The notes under the pieces were generated by a model. The model was not told the DNA's origin. It made no database searches and was given only the letters and a program-made list of their open reading frames with translations. Both the position numbers and the translations under genes were made by a program. From positions 248,001-312,000 of the forward strand of contig NZ_WBKB01000004.1 in NCBI RefSeq assembly GCF_008831155.1: a stretch of DNA of 64,000 nucleotides, given 5' to 3'. The stretch is from Gulosibacter chungangensis (lineage in GTDB: Bacteria; Actinomycetota; Actinomycetes; Actinomycetales; Microbacteriaceae). Positions 52,352 through 62,868 of this stretch are shown here, piece by piece (position 1 is the first letter of the stretch; every line of letters starts with the position of its first letter).

Positions 52352-53713
52352 GTGACTAGCACAAGCATCCAACACCCGCTGCACTCTGACATTCCGGAGG
52401 TATCGCCGCAAACCCCCACTGATCTGGTGGTTTACGTGCTCGATACCTCCGTTTTGTTGAGTGACCCGCGCGCCATCTATCGGTTTGATGAGCACGAAGT
52501 CGTGCTACCGATTACCGTCATCATCGAATTGGAGAAGAAACGACACGACCCCGAAATTGGCTATTTTGCGCGGCAGGCACTGCGCCTGCTCGATCAGCTG
52601 CGCATGAAACACGGCCAACTCTCCGAACCGGTTCCCGTGGGCGAAGAGGGCGGCACCCTGCGAGTCGAACTCAATCACTCAAATCAGGAAGTGCTGCCAA
52701 GCGGCATGCGACTCGGAGATAACGACTCGCGCATCCTCGCGGTGGCGGCGAACCTGAGCGCGGAGGGCAATAGCGTCACCGTGGTCTCGAAAGACCTGCC
52801 GATGCGAATCAAGGCGTCGTCCATCGGCTTGAATGCGGATGAGTATCGTCACGAACTTGCCGTGGACACCGGCTACACGGGATCCGCGCAGGTGAGCCTC
52901 ACCGCCGATGAGATGGCGGAACTCTACGAGCAAGAGGAAATCGAAACCTTTGGTGTGGATGGGCTGCCCATCAACACGTCGCTGATCATCCAATCGGAAC
53001 GGGGCTCAGCACTGGGTCGCGTGGTCGGCCCAGAAAAGGTGCGGCTCGTGCGCGGAGACCGGGAGGTCTTCGGGGTGCACGGTCGTTCCGCGGAGCAGCG
53101 GCTGGCGATTGACCTTCTGCTTGACCCGAATGTGGGCATTGTCTCGCTCGGAGGTAAAGCTGGCACCGGCAAATCGGCCCTGGCGCTTGCCGCGGGGCTT
53201 GAGAGTGTGCTTGAGCGTCGAAAGCACCGGAAGATCATGATCTTCCGCCCGCTCTATGCCGTCGGTGGCCAGGAACTCGGCTACCTGCCGGGTGACCAGG
53301 ACGAAAAGATGAACCCGTGGGGGCAAGCGGTGTTCGATACTCTCAGCTCGATCGTCTCGGACAACGTCATCGACGAGGTCATGGATCGGGACATCATCGA
53401 GATCCTGCCGCTCACGCACATTCGCGGTCGTTCGCTGCACGACGCCTACGTGATCGTGGATGAGGCACAGTCGCTGGAACGCAATGTGCTTTTGACCATG
53501 CTCTCCCGCATCGGGGTCAACTCGAGAGTCGTCCTCACCCATGATGTTGCCCAGCGAGACAACCTGCGCGTGGGCCGACACGACGGGGTTGCCTCGGTGA
53601 TTGAAACGCTCAAGGGGCACGAGTTGTTTGGTCACATCACGCTCACGAGGTCCGAGCGCAGCGATATCGCGGCGCTCGTGACGGACCTGCTGGAGGACTA
53701 CAACATCAACTGA
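52352..53713 (+). CDS. phoH: PhoH family protein with N-terminal PIN domain (PhoH2 type)
   Basis: 453 residues from GTG 52352 with GAAGGGAG about 10 nt upstream. PIN RNase domain (about 25-160): [34 protein letters not shown] with the acidic metal ligands. PhoH ATPase (about 250-450): Walker [14 protein letters not shown] near 268, DEAQSL Walker B near 371. Mycobacterial PhoH2 is an RNase/RNA helicase paired with the PhoAT antitoxin; no antitoxin gene is obvious here. Confidence 0.93.
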   Translation: MTSTSIQHPLHSDIPEVSPQTPTDLVVYVLDTSVLLSDPRAIYRFDEHEVVLPITVIIELEKKRHDPEIGYFARQALRLLDQLRMKHGQLSEPVPVGEEGGTLRVELNHSNQEVLPSGMRLGDNDSRILAVAANLSAEGNSVTVVSKDLPMRIKASSIGLNADEYRHELAVDTGYTGSAQVSLTADEMAELYEQEEIETFGVDGLPINTSLIIQSERGSALGRVVGPEKVRLVRGDREVFGVHGRSAEQRLAIDLLLDPNVGIVSLGGKAGTGKSALALAAGLESVLERRKHRKIMIFRPLYAVGGQELGYLPGDQDEKMNPWGQAVFDTLSSIVSDNVIDEVMDRDIIEILPLTHIRGRSLHDAYVIVDEAQSLERNVLLTMLSRIGVNSRVVLTHDVAQRDNLRVGRHDGVASVIETLKGHELFGHITLTRSERSDIAALVTDLLEDYNIN

Positions 53714-53752
53714 GGCCTGTGGACAACAGCCACCCGGTTCGCGCAATTTCAC

Positions 53753-53758
53753 TAGCGT
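53753..53758 (+). promoter_or_regulatory. -10 hexamer TAGCGT, leaderless start at 53766
   Basis: TAGCGT ends 7 nt before GTG 53766; an upstream in-frame GTG at 53757 lies inside the hexamer. Confidence 0.5.
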
Positions 53759-53765
53759 GGGCCGG

Positions 53766-54212
53766 GTGGAACTGTCTGCCGCCTGTTTTGTTGCCTGCTG
53801 GGTCGCTTTGGTGACCCCGCGGCTCATGCACGTCGATATTGTCGAGCATCGACTGCCGAACGCGCTGGTGATGCCCGGCTGGGTGGTCGCGTGCGTAGGT
53901 CTCGGATTGGCGTGGTGGCTTGAAGGCGCGTTCCCACTGACGGCATTATTGACGGGGATCGCGGCGGTTGTCTGCGCGTTTCTGGCAGCGCTCGGCGGCG
54001 GGCTCGGGATGGGCGACGTGAAGCTGCTGTTCCCGCTCGCGGTTGGTCTCGGGCTGCTCGCGTTGGATGCGGTACTGCTGGCTGCATTCGTGGCAATACT
54101 GGCTGGGGGACTGGTGGCGGTGGCCGCCCTCATTCGCCACCGGCGGCGGAATCTGCAGATCGCCTTTGGCCCTTTTCTGCTGCTCGGGTACTGGGCAGGC
54201 TACTTCGCGTAA
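53766..54212 (+). CDS. A24-family prepilin-peptidase-like protein (minimal)
   Basis: 148 residues from GTG 53766, very hydrophobic, about five to six transmembrane helices. Aspartyl-protease signatures: the first Asp in [10 protein letters not shown] near 24, and [11 protein letters not shown] near 80 with the second Asp. The N-terminal methylase domain of long-form PilD is absent, as in TadV/FlaK-type peptidases. No pilin or pilus genes are in the window, so the substrate is unknown. Confidence 0.85.
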   Translation: MELSAACFVACWVALVTPRLMHVDIVEHRLPNALVMPGWVVACVGLGLAWWLEGAFPLTALLTGIAAVVCAFLAALGGGLGMGDVKLLFPLAVGLGLLALDAVLLAAFVAILAGGLVAVAALIRHRRRNLQIAFGPFLLLGYWAGYFA

Positions 54213-54252
54213 CCTGGAGAGGTTACGCATCCCTTCATCGAAAGGTTTCACA

Positions 54253-55659
54253 GTGGTGGAAAATCAGGATTCCGAGTTCCGCATTGAACACGACACCATG
54301 GGGGAGGTCCGCGTTCCGAAGAACGCCCTGTACGCCGCGCAGACGCAGCGTGCCGTGGAGAACTTCCCCATCTCCGGTCAGGGCCTCGAAGCTCGTCAGA
54401 TCATTGCCCTTGCAGAGATCAAGCGTGCGGCCGCAATCGTGAACGCGAAGCTCGGCATCATTGACGAAGATCGCTCGAATGCGATCGTCGCCGCTGCCGA
54501 AGAGATCATCGGCGGCAAGCACCTCGATCAGTTCCCGATCGATGTTTATCAGACCGGTTCGGGTACCTCCTCGAACATGAACACGAATGAGGTGCTCGCT
54601 CACCTCGCGACCGCTTCGCTCGGCGACACCGTTCACCCGAACGACCACGTCAACGCTTCACAGTCTTCGAACGACGTCTTCCCAACCTCGGTTCACGTGG
54701 CCGTAACCGGCGCACTCCTCGAGGACCTCATCCCCGCGCTTGACCAGCTTGCGACTTCGCTGGAGACCAAGGCTGCCGCGTGGAAGGACGTGGTGAAGTC
54801 CGGTCGCACCCACCTGATGGACGCCACCCCGGTTACCCTCGGCCAGGAGTTTGGCGGCTATGCGCGCCAGATCCGTCTCGGGATTGACCGCGTGAACGCG
54901 ACCATCGAACGCGTTGCTGAAGTGCCGCTGGGCGGTACCGCAACCGGTACCGGTATTAACACCCCGAAGGGCTTCTCCGAGCAGGTTATCGCCGAGCTCG
55001 CGCAGCACACCGGCCTGCCGCTGCACGAAGCTGCGGACCACTTCGAGGCACAGTCGGCCCGTGACGGCCTCGTCGAAGCGTCGGGCGCACTGCGCACGAT
55101 TGCGGTCTCGCTCGTAAAGATCAACAACGACATCCGCTGGATGGGCTCGGGCCCGAACACCGGTCTCGGCGAGATCGCGCTGCCCGATCTGCAGCCCGGT
55201 TCCTCGATCATGCCCGGCAAGGTCAACCCGGTGGTCCCGGAAGCCGTCCTCATGGTCTGCTCGCGCATCATCGGTAACGACGCTGCAATCGCGTTTGGCG
55301 GCGCATCGGGTTCCTTCGAACTGAACGTGCAGATCCCGGTCATGGGAACGGCCCTGCTGGAGTCGATTCGACTGCTGGCAAACTCCTCGAAGGTCCTCGC
55401 GGAGAAGACCATCGACGGGCTGGAAGCCAACGAGGAGCGTGCTCGCGAACTTGCCGAGTCTTCGCCCTCGATCGTGACCCCGCTCAACCGCGTGATCGGC
55501 TACGAATCGGCAGCCAAGGTCGCCAAGCACGCAGTGCTGAACAAGGTCACCGTCCGCCAGGCCGTAATCGACCTCGGTTTTGTCGAGCGCGGTGAAATCA
55601 GCGAAGCTGAGCTCGACGAGAAGCTCGACGTCCTGAAGATGACGAGCCCCAACCTCTAG
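54253..55659 (+). CDS. fumC: Fumarate hydratase class II
   Basis: 468 residues from GTG 54253 (AAAGG 8 nt before); GTG 54256 is next in frame. Interconverts fumarate and malate in the TCA cycle. Signature [16 protein letters not shown] near 318, with [21 protein letters not shown] near 185 and [14 protein letters not shown] near 138. N-terminal [22 protein letters not shown] near 12 is typical of class II. Followed by a perfect hairpin. Confidence 0.97.
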   Translation: MVENQDSEFRIEHDTMGEVRVPKNALYAAQTQRAVENFPISGQGLEARQIIALAEIKRAAAIVNAKLGIIDEDRSNAIVAAAEEIIGGKHLDQFPIDVYQTGSGTSSNMNTNEVLAHLATASLGDTVHPNDHVNASQSSNDVFPTSVHVAVTGALLEDLIPALDQLATSLETKAAAWKDVVKSGRTHLMDATPVTLGQEFGGYARQIRLGIDRVNATIERVAEVPLGGTATGTGINTPKGFSEQVIAELAQHTGLPLHEAADHFEAQSARDGLVEASGALRTIAVSLVKINNDIRWMGSGPNTGLGEIALPDLQPGSSIMPGKVNPVVPEAVLMVCSRIIGNDAAIAFGGASGSFELNVQIPVMGTALLESIRLLANSSKVLAEKTIDGLEANEERARELAESSPSIVTPLNRVIGYESAAKVAKHAVLNKVTVRQAVIDLGFVERGEISEAELDEKLDVLKMTSPNL

Positions 55660-55685
55660 GTCTCATTGGCGCAGTCCTAACGAAG

Positions 55686-55719
55686 AATCGAGGTGGTCAC
55701 TGCGGTGACCACCTCGATT
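55686..55719. terminator. Bidirectional hairpin between fumC and DUF4245
   Basis: AATCGAGGTGGTCAC and GTGACCACCTCGATT form a perfect 15-bp stem with a TGCG loop, between the convergent genes. T-tract is short on both sides. Confidence 0.88.
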
Positions 55720-55755
55720 CGTTAATGCCGCGCACGTCACAGCGCGCATTGGCAC

Positions 55756-56394
55756 TTAGGAGATGCGGGAAGCGAGTTCCTGGACGGCCTCGGCGGTGTG
55801 CGAGCCGTAGATCAGGACAGTCGAGCCAGCATCTTCGCGCACCAAGGAATACCGAGTGTTGCCGGCTTCGTCGGTGCTGAGGTCCGTGTAGTCGTACTCA
55901 ATCCACTCGACACCGTTGATTGTGATCGACCCCGTCGGGGTGCGGCGGTCGAGCTTCTCGTACGTCCACGTGTCATTGGCATTAATGCCCTGGCTGAGAC
56001 CAACGTATTCGGTGGCCAGGTCACCATCGAGAATCATGAAGCCCATGTACCACTCGAACACACCGTCAGCACCCTGACGGATCTCCGCCGAGTTGGATTG
56101 CCACTGGTCGGGTACGTCCGGCGCGAGAAGCTCCACATCGTAACCGGGTTGCGCCTGCGCGGCTGCAGCTTGATAGTCGACATCGCGCAATTTTTCGGAG
56201 TCGTCTCGCGGCACCATGAACACGATCACCGCGACGGCCAACAGTGACACCGCGATCGCGGCGACCAAGTTGTTGATGGTCTTGCGTTGACGGTAGAGAC
56301 GCGAGTTTTCCGCCTTGCGGGCTGCCGTCTCCTCGGGCGTCTCGGGACGACCGAGCTCAGCAACGATGGCGGGTTTTTTTGGGCGCTTGGCCAA
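55756..56394 (-). CDS. DUF4245 family membrane protein
   Basis: 212 residues, TTG start at 56394 with AAGGAG 9 nt upstream, inside the last codons of xseB. Cytoplasmic basic N-tail (MAKRPKKP), one transmembrane helix (about 40-62), then an extracytoplasmic domain (about 75-212). Regularly found next to xseB/xseA and ispH or glpX in actinobacteria. Function unknown. Confidence 0.9.
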   Translation of the reverse strand: MAKRPKKPAIVAELGRPETPEETAARKAENSRLYRQRKTINNLVAAIAVSLLAVAVIVFMVPRDDSEKLRDVDYQAAAAQAQPGYDVELLAPDVPDQWQSNSAEIRQGADGVFEWYMGFMILDGDLATEYVGLSQGINANDTWTYEKLDRRTPTGSITINGVEWIEYDYTDLSTDEAGNTRYSLVREDAGSTVLIYGSHTAEAVQELASRIS

Positions 56395-56400
56395 GTTGTA

Positions 56401-56661
56401 TTACTCCTTATCGGCCGCGGCGGTCGGCGCGGAATGTTCTTCACGCGCACGCTCGAGGCGTTCGCGGGCACCCTTGAGCCAGTGTTCGCAGCGCGCGGCG
56501 AGGGCTTCTCCACGCTCCCAGAGCTGAAGCGAGTCTTCGAGCGTTTGTGATCCCTGTTCGAGGGACTGCACAATAAGCGCGAGTTCGTCGCGCGCCTCTT
56601 CGAAACTGAGCTCGGCTACCGGCCGGGGTGCGGGGGTTTCGGATGCTGCCATGGTGTTCAT
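56401..56661 (-). CDS. xseB: Exodeoxyribonuclease VII small subunit
   Basis: 86 residues. Small helical subunit that binds the coiled coil of XseA. Pattern FEEARDELALIVQSLEQGSQTLEDSLQLWERGEAL near 20-55 is the whole conserved core. ATGA overlap with the xseA stop; an ATG at 56652 would lose that coupling. Acidic tail. Confidence 0.95.
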   Translation of the reverse strand: MNTMAASETPAPRPVAELSFEEARDELALIVQSLEQGSQTLEDSLQLWERGEALAARCEHWLKGARERLERAREEHSAPTAAADKE

Positions 56662-57872
56662 TCTACGGTTGCCTCGATTCGTCCATCGGTGACTCGGATA
56701 CTGAGCTTGGTATTGGGGGAGACCTCGTCGGTCGCGGTGACCACACTCGAGGTGCCTGCTTCGACCTTTTCCACGATGGAATAGCCGCGCTGCAGGGTGC
56801 CAAGCGGTGATAGTGAATTCAGTCGCAGCCGCAGACCCTTGGTGACATCTGCGGCATAGTCGAGCTGCCGCTCGACAAGTTCAACCCCGCGAGCAGCCAA
56901 ACGCATGAGTTCCTCACCGCGCTGGTCGACCATCCACACCGGGTTCGCAATCGCGGGACGTGTGCGAAGCGACTCAAAATACTGTGTCTCCACGCGAATC
57001 TTTTCGGTGACGTTTCGGCGGATGCGCGCCCGCGCCTGCTCGACGAGATTGAGCTGTTCGGCAACATCGGGCACCACGCGCTTGGCGGCGTCGGTGGGGG
57101 TGGATGCACGCAAATCTGCTACCTCGTCGAGGAGCGGTCGGTCGGCCTCGTGGCCAATGGCACTCACGATCGGGGTGCGCGCGCTCGCGGCGGCGCGTAC
57201 GAGTGCCTCATCGGAGAATGGCAGCAGGTGCAGGAAGTCGCCACCGCCGCGGGCAATGATGATGACATCGACTTCCGGGTCGGCATCCAAGGTCTGTATG
57301 GCGGCAATGACTTCGGGGACGGTGTTATCGCCCTGCACGCGCGTGTGGATGGTACGGAACTCCACCGCGGGCCAGCGTAGCTCCGCGTTGCGGTGCACAT
57401 CCTTTTCGGCATCGGAATCGCGACCGGTAATCAGACCGATCTTTTGCGGCAGGAAAGGGAGCGGTTTCTTGAGCTCGGGAGCGAAGAGCCCTTCCGCGGC
57501 GAGTTTGCGGCGAAGTTTCTCGAGCTGCTCGAGGAGATTGCCGACACCGGCGTGCCGCATGTCGTAGACCTGAAATGAGAGCGTGCCGCCCTTGACCCAA
57601 AAGTCCGGCTTCGCGTTCACGATGACGCGGTCACCCTTCTTGAATTCGCCGTCGATGCGCTCGCGGACACTGCGCCACATGGTCAGCGACACCGACGCGT
57701 CTTCGTTCAGGTCACGCAGTTTCGCATAGGCATGCCCACCTCGGATATCGAAGCTGGTCAGTTCACCTTCAATCCAAGCGGCACCGAGCCGGCTAATCCA
57801 CTCGCGGACCGATTGTGAGATGAAGCTCACCTGAAACGGCTGTTCGGGGCTTGACGGCGCTGCCATGTGCAT
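56658..57872 (-). CDS. xseA: Exodeoxyribonuclease VII large subunit
   Basis: 404 residues from ATG 57872; the second ATG 57866 fits a Shine-Dalgarno AGGA as well. Degrades single-stranded DNA ends. OB-fold (about 10-105, WIEGELTSFDIRGGHAYAKLRD), catalytic centre with GLITGRDSDAEKDVHRNAELRWP near 140, IIARGGGDFLHLLPFSDEALVRA near 190, and SAIGHEADRPLLDEVADLRASTPTDAAK near 227; C-terminal coiled coil. Divergent from ispH. Confidence 0.96.
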   Translation of the reverse strand: MHMAAPSSPEQPFQVSFISQSVREWISRLGAAWIEGELTSFDIRGGHAYAKLRDLNEDASVSLTMWRSVRERIDGEFKKGDRVIVNAKPDFWVKGGTLSFQVYDMRHAGVGNLLEQLEKLRRKLAAEGLFAPELKKPLPFLPQKIGLITGRDSDAEKDVHRNAELRWPAVEFRTIHTRVQGDNTVPEVIAAIQTLDADPEVDVIIIARGGGDFLHLLPFSDEALVRAAASARTPIVSAIGHEADRPLLDEVADLRASTPTDAAKRVVPDVAEQLNLVEQARARIRRNVTEKIRVETQYFESLRTRPAIANPVWMVDQRGEELMRLAARGVELVERQLDYAADVTKGLRLRLNSLSPLGTLQRGYSIVEKVEAGTSSVVTATDEVSPNTKLSIRVTDGRIEATVE

Positions 57873-57906
57873 CCCATTCCTGATCTGTGTGTTCGATGCG
57901 GATCTG

Positions 57907-57912
57907 TAAGCT
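57907..57912 (+). promoter_or_regulatory. -10 hexamer TAAGCT, probable leaderless ispH
   Basis: TAAGCT ends 6 nt before GTG 57919. The intervening GAGGGG could also be read as a Shine-Dalgarno sequence but is too close. Confidence 0.45.
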
Positions 57913-57918
57913 GAGGGG

Positions 57919-58971
57919 GTGACTGATCCCGTCGTTCACCTTCCGACTCCGCGGGTACCACGAGCTGCGGTGGTGCTTGAGGACCGCCCCGTGAGCGGCC
58001 GCAAGCGTGTGCTGTTGGCCGCCCCTCGAGGATACTGTGCCGGGGTTGACCGCGCGGTGGTGGCTGTGGATAAAGCCCTCGAAACCTACGGTGCACCCGT
58101 TTATGTGCGTAAACAGATCGTCCACAATAAGCACGTGGTCAGCGAGCTGGAGACTCGCGGGGCGATTTTCGTGGATGAAGTCGATGAGGTTCCCGAGGGA
58201 TCGCACCTGGTGTTTTCGGCTCACGGTGTTTCGCCGATGGTGAAGGATGCGGCGGCCGAGCGTGACTTGCAGACGATCGATGCGACCTGTCCATTGGTAA
58301 CCAAGGTGCACCGGGAAGCGACGCGCTTCGCGAAGAGGGGTCAACAGATCCTATTGATTGGTCACGATGGTCACGAAGAGGTTGAAGGTACCGCGGGGCA
58401 TGGCGGGCAGAACGTCACGATCGTACACAATCCCGAAGAAGCCGACACTGTGGAAGTGACCGACCCCGACAATGTCGTCTGGCTTTCGCAAACCACGCTT
58501 TCGGTTGATGAAACCATGAAAACCGTGAACCGGTTGCGTCGACGGTTTCCCAACCTACAAGACCCGCCATCCGATGACATTTGCTACGCCACAACCAATC
58601 GTCAGGCGGCGATCAAGAACATCGCGCCCGCCGCCGAGCTCGTGATCGTGGTTGGTTCGGCCAACTCCTCGAACTCCGTGCGGCTTGTGGAAGTTGCCTT
58701 GCAATATGGTGCGAAGGCGGCGTACCGCATCGACTATGCCGATGAGATCCGACAGGAATGGCTCGAGGGCGTTGCCACGGTTGGCGTCACCTCGGGTGCC
58801 TCGGTCCCCGAAGTGCTGGTCGAAGAGACGATCGCCGCGCTTGCCACTGCGGGCTATACCGCTGTCGAAGAGGTCGAAACCGCAGTCGAAGATCTCATGT
58901 TCTCGCTCCCGAAGGAGCTGCGCAAAGATCTCCGCGAGGACAAGCGTGCTCTCGGTGGCCGTACCCGCTAA
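57919..58971 (+). CDS. ispH: 4-hydroxy-3-methylbut-2-enyl diphosphate reductase
   Basis: 350 residues from GTG 57919. Last enzyme of the MEP pathway, [4Fe-4S] protein that makes IPP and DMAPP. Cluster cysteines in [11 protein letters not shown] near 37, [11 protein letters not shown] near 120 and [10 protein letters not shown] near 222, catalytic Glu region in the last third. The N-terminal 20 residues precede the core. Pairs with ispE and uppS in this window. Overlaps a convergent gene by 4 bp. Confidence 0.96.
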   Translation: MTDPVVHLPTPRVPRAAVVLEDRPVSGRKRVLLAAPRGYCAGVDRAVVAVDKALETYGAPVYVRKQIVHNKHVVSELETRGAIFVDEVDEVPEGSHLVFSAHGVSPMVKDAAAERDLQTIDATCPLVTKVHREATRFAKRGQQILLIGHDGHEEVEGTAGHGGQNVTIVHNPEEADTVEVTDPDNVVWLSQTTLSVDETMKTVNRLRRRFPNLQDPPSDDICYATTNRQAAIKNIAPAAELVIVVGSANSSNSVRLVEVALQYGAKAAYRIDYADEIRQEWLEGVATVGVTSGASVPEVLVEETIAALATAGYTAVEEVETAVEDLMFSLPKELRKDLREDKRALGGRTR

Positions 58972-59450
58972 GGCGTCTGCGTTGGAGCTGGCATTGGTGC
59001 GCCATGCTGGATCCAGTCAATGATTTCGGGATGCATGCTGAAGGCCGTCATCATCACCGCAGCGCTAATGACAATGGCAATGACTGCCCCAACGAAGGCA
59101 CACCAGGCGGCGAATTTCCGGTTTTGCCAACGTTTGAGCGCGACATAGAGCCAGATCGCATAGTTCAGGGGATGCAAGGCCACACCGACCCAGCCGATGG
59201 CCGCGAGATCTGCCGGACGGTGGTATTCGCCAAGCCCGTAAGTTTCAAATGCCAAGGCACCCTGTTGGGCGAGCGCGTCGCCGGTGAGGTTTGCCATGTT
59301 CACGACGGTTGCGAACACTCCGATGATGAACAGCATGATGCCGATCATTCGGTCGCTGCGCAGTCGCAGCTTGCGGATTTCTTCGGGCGAGAGAACGGGA
59401 CCGGGCCCCGGAGTATTGCCCCGAGGCCCGGTTGGATCTTGATTCGACAC
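58968..59450 (-). CDS. Membrane protein of unknown function in an operon with fba
   Basis: 160 residues, GTG start overlapping the fba stop by one base (TAGTG). Pro/Gly-rich N-terminus (about 1-22), charged helix [13 protein letters not shown], then three to four transmembrane helices (about 37-57, 83-105, 115-137). No family recognised with certainty. Cotranslated with fba; role unknown. Confidence 0.8.
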   Translation of the reverse strand: MSNQDPTGPRGNTPGPGPVLSPEEIRKLRLRSDRMIGIMLFIIGVFATVVNMANLTGDALAQQGALAFETYGLGEYHRPADLAAIGWVGVALHPLNYAIWLYVALKRWQNRKFAAWCAFVGAVIAIVISAAVMMTAFSMHPEIIDWIQHGAPMPAPTQTP

Positions 59451-60478
59451 TAGATGGACTGCGACTGCCCGTGCGAACCCAGCTGTTGCGTCGCCTCGAT
59501 GACGCGAGCGGCCATCGCAGACTCGGCTTTCTTGCCCCAGGAGCGGGGGTCGTAGACCTTCTTGTTTCCGACCTCGCCGTCGATTTTGAGGAAGCCGTCG
59601 TAGTTCTTCAGCACGGTGTCGGCGACCGAACGGGAGTATGCGTACTGCGTGTCGGTGTCGATGTTCATCTTGATGACACCGTTCGCAACCGCGGTGGCGA
59701 TTTCTTCATCACTCGAACCGGAGCCGCCGTGGAAGACGAGGTCAAGCGGCTTCGGACCGGTGCCGTATTTCTCGGCGAGGCCCGCCTGAATGTCGGCGAG
59801 GAGTTCGGGGCGGAGCTTCACATTGCCAGGCTTGTAGACACCGTGCACGTTTCCGAAAGTGAGCGCGGCCATGTAGCGGCCCTGCTCACCGAGTCCGAGC
59901 GCTTCGACGGTCGCGATGGCATCCTCGAGGTCGGTATAAAGCTTGTCGTTGATCTCGGCCATGACGCCGTCTTCTTCGCCGCCAACAACACCAATCTCGA
60001 CCTCGAGGATCTGGTTGTTGTTCCTGATGCGGGGGAGCAGTTCCTTCGCGATTTCGAGGTTCTCCTCGAGCGGTACGGCGGAGCCATCCCACATGTGCGA
60101 CTGGAAGATTGGCTCACCACCGCGTTTGACGGCCTCCTCCGAGGCTTCCAGCAGCGGCAGCACGAAGGTGTCGAGTGCGTTCTTGGGGCAGTGGTCGGTG
60201 TGGAGCGCGACGGTGATCGGGTAGTTCTTTGCGACTTCGGTCACGAAGGCTGCCATGGCAAGTGCGCCGGATGCACGTGCTGTGCGAGTCTGACCAGCGA
60301 AGTAATCGGCGCCACCGGTGGTCACCTGGATGATGCCGTCGGAGCCTGCCTCGGTAAGGCCCTGCAGGACTGCGTTGATCGTCTGTGAGCTGGATACGTT
60401 GATGGCGGGGTAAGCGAAACCGTTCTCCTTGGCACGGTCAAGCATCTGCGCGTACTGGTCGGGCGTTGCAATTGGCAT
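59450..60478 (-). CDS. fbaA: Fructose-bisphosphate aldolase, class II
   Basis: 342 residues. Zn-dependent aldolase of glycolysis/gluconeogenesis. Zn ligands in ALHTDHCPKN near 93 and in the GNVHG loop near 213; catalytic loop near HMWDGSAVPLEEN (131); phosphate-binding GGSGSSDEE near 255 and KMNIDTDTQYAY near 276. AAAGGAG is 5-6 nt upstream. Divergent from glpX, its opposing gluconeogenic partner. Confidence 0.97.
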   Translation of the reverse strand: MPIATPDQYAQMLDRAKENGFAYPAINVSSSQTINAVLQGLTEAGSDGIIQVTTGGADYFAGQTRTARASGALAMAAFVTEVAKNYPITVALHTDHCPKNALDTFVLPLLEASEEAVKRGGEPIFQSHMWDGSAVPLEENLEIAKELLPRIRNNNQILEVEIGVVGGEEDGVMAEINDKLYTDLEDAIATVEALGLGEQGRYMAALTFGNVHGVYKPGNVKLRPELLADIQAGLAEKYGTGPKPLDLVFHGGSGSSDEEIATAVANGVIKMNIDTDTQYAYSRSVADTVLKNYDGFLKIDGEVGNKKVYDPRSWGKKAESAMAARVIEATQQLGSHGQSQSI

Positions 60479-60593
60479 ATGAGCTCCTTTGTATCGGACG
60501 ACATTCGCAGTCTATCCATGCTCGTTCACCGAAACCCGACTGTGACCCAACTAGTCTTGACCCCGTAGATGTAAAACGTCGAAAGGGTTCATC

Positions 60594-61607
60594 GTGACCG
60601 AAGCTACCGACTCAGGCTCGCACAAAGCGGAACTGATCGAGCACCCAGACCGCAACCTGGCTATGGAGCTCGTCCGCGCCACCGAGGCCGCGGCCATCCG
60701 CGCGGTCCCGTGGATTGGGCGTGGCAATAAGAATGCGGCCGATGGTGCGGCAGTGGATGCAATGCGCAAGTTCCTCGCCACCGTCGAGTTCCAGGGGGAA
60801 GTCGTAATCGGTGAGGGCGAGAAGGACGAAGCGCCCATGCTCTTTAACGGCGAGATCGTGGGTAACGGCCGCGGCCCGCTGTGCGATATCGCAGTTGACC
60901 CGATTGACGGTACTAGCCTCACTGCCGCCGGTCGACAGAACGCCTTGAGCGTGATTGCGGTGGCCGACCGTGGCACCATGTACAACCCCAAAGAGGTGTT
61001 CTACATGGACAAGATCGTTGCCGGTCCCGCCGGTAAGGGCATCATCGACCTCGACCGTCCGATCGCGGACAACATTAAGGACCTCGCGAACGCTCTCGGC
61101 AAAGATGTCGAAGATATGAACATCGCGATCCTCGACCGCCCGCGCCACGAAAAATTAATCGCAGACGTGCGCGCTTCGGGAGCCGGTACCGAGCTCATGC
61201 TTGACGGTGACGTGGCCGGTGGAATCAACGCGGCACTCGAAAATGGCCGAATCGACATGTGTGTCGGTATTGGCGGCACCCCGGAGGGCATCATCACCGC
61301 CTGTGCGATCAAGGGACTCGACGGTGTGATGCAGGGTCGGCTCTACCCGCGCAACGACGAAGAACGCCAGAATGCAATTGATGCCGGGCACGACCTTAAT
61401 GCAGTCCTGACCCAGGACGACCTGGTTCGTACGGACAACACCTTCTTCGTCTGTACCGGTGTCACCGACGGTGGTTTGGTTCGCGGGGTTAACCGCGAAC
61501 GCAACCAGATCACCACGGACTCGGTCGTCCTCCGTGCACGTTCGGGTACCTTCCGTCGCGTGACCGCGGTACACCGCAGCGACAAGTGGCTCAACGACGA
61601 AGACTAA
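60594..61607 (+). CDS. glpX: Fructose-1,6-bisphosphatase, class II (GlpX)
   Basis: 337 residues from GTG 60594 (AAAGGG upstream). Gluconeogenic FBPase. Metal site GEGEKDEAPMLFNGE near 81 and DPIDGTSLTAAGR near 103; substrate region RHEKLIADVRASG near 184 and GIGGTPEGIITA near 225. Divergent from fba, as expected for carbon-flow control; converges with rmuC 13 bp away. Confidence 0.96.
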   Translation: MTEATDSGSHKAELIEHPDRNLAMELVRATEAAAIRAVPWIGRGNKNAADGAAVDAMRKFLATVEFQGEVVIGEGEKDEAPMLFNGEIVGNGRGPLCDIAVDPIDGTSLTAAGRQNALSVIAVADRGTMYNPKEVFYMDKIVAGPAGKGIIDLDRPIADNIKDLANALGKDVEDMNIAILDRPRHEKLIADVRASGAGTELMLDGDVAGGINAALENGRIDMCVGIGGTPEGIITACAIKGLDGVMQGRLYPRNDEERQNAIDAGHDLNAVLTQDDLVRTDNTFFVCTGVTDGGLVRGVNRERNQITTDSVVLRARSGTFRRVTAVHRSDKWLNDED

Positions 61608-61620
61608 TCGTCTCGGTGCG

Positions 61621-62787
61621 CTAGACCCGCGCCTGCTCTGCCTCGCCGAGTTCCGTGAACTCAGGTGCGCTGAGCGGGCGCGGTGTCTTTTCCACCGTCA
61701 CACTCTTTTGCAGGGGCTTTGCTGCGGCATCGAATTCACCAAGCTTTCTGGCGGTGGGGAACACTCGGGTCTCGAGTGAACCGACGAGGCTATCGTAGGC
61801 TTCCACCGAACCGCGCAATTGTTTGCCAAGCTTTGCGAGATGTCCGGCGGCCGTGCCGAGGCGCGTGTATAGCTGTGCCGACAATTCGAGTACTTCCGAC
61901 ACTGATTCAGTCACCCGCTCTTGCTGCCATGCAGCCGCAACGGCGCGCAGGATTGCCCACAGCGTCACCGGTGAGGCGAGCGCCACGTTCTTGCCGAAGG
62001 CATAGTCGAGCAGCATCGGGTCTGCCGATACGGCTGCCGAGAGGGCGGATTCGCTCGGCAGGTAGGCGATCACCAATCGGGGGGAACCTGTGACAGCCGC
62101 GGGGTAGTCCCTATTGCGCAGCGCATCCACGTGACCGCGGACGGTGCGGGCGTGTTCGTGGAGGAGTTGCTTCCGAAGCTTCTGGTCGGCTTCGGTGCCG
62201 GGAGTGGGGATTTGCATCGCTTCGAGATACCGGCTCATTGGCGCCTTCGAGTCGATGATCAGCGCGTGTTCACCGGGGAGGTGCACCAGCGCGTCGGGTC
62301 GCAAGGTAGCGTCCTCAGTCGTGAACTGCTGTTGGAGATCAAAGTCGACGTGCTCGAGCATGCCGGCTGACTCCAAGAGATTGCGAAGCTGTGCCTCGCC
62401 CCAGTTGCCCCGCTCCGTATTTGAGCGTAACGCCGAGGCGAGTTGTTCTGTCGATGCACGCAGTTCCGCATCGGCCTGAGCCTGGACCCGCAACTGCTCC
62501 GAAATCTTGCCGTGGAGTTCATTGCGTTCTTGCTCGAGCTCGCGCACGGTGCCCCGCATCCGTCCGAGCTCTTCCCGAACGGGCGCCAGCTCACGCAGGA
62601 CCTGTTCTTGGCTTGTATGTTGACGCTGCTGCAGCTCGAGCTGCTGCCGCAATTCACCGGCCCGAGCCTCCGCACTCGTGGCGCGATTGGCGGAGTCCGC
62701 CAGGCGGGAGCGGAACACGAAATAGCACCCGGCGAGGCCGAGCGCGACACCGATGATCAGTGCGAGAAATATCCAGGCTGTTTCCAT
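61621..62787 (-). CDS. rmuC: DNA recombination protein RmuC
   Basis: 388 residues. N-terminal transmembrane helix (about 5-27), long coiled coil (about 30-115), and the RmuC nuclease-like core (about 125-340): NWGEAQLRNLLESAGM, RPDALVHLPGEHALIIDSKAP, and YLPSESAL with VALASPVTLWAILR. Limits recombination at short inverted repeats in E. coli. C-terminal tail is Leu/Pro-rich. Minus strand. Confidence 0.93.
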   Translation of the reverse strand: METAWIFLALIIGVALGLAGCYFVFRSRLADSANRATSAEARAGELRQQLELQQRQHTSQEQVLRELAPVREELGRMRGTVRELEQERNELHGKISEQLRVQAQADAELRASTEQLASALRSNTERGNWGEAQLRNLLESAGMLEHVDFDLQQQFTTEDATLRPDALVHLPGEHALIIDSKAPMSRYLEAMQIPTPGTEADQKLRKQLLHEHARTVRGHVDALRNRDYPAAVTGSPRLVIAYLPSESALSAAVSADPMLLDYAFGKNVALASPVTLWAILRAVAAAWQQERVTESVSEVLELSAQLYTRLGTAAGHLAKLGKQLRGSVEAYDSLVGSLETRVFPTARKLGEFDAAAKPLQKSVTVEKTPRPLSAPEFTELGEAEQARV

Positions 62788-62868
62788 GCCCGAAGACTCG
62801 CATGAGCCAACGACATTTCTGGGACATCCGCTCCGGGAAGCCCAAGGTACGCATCCGGACGCGCGGAG

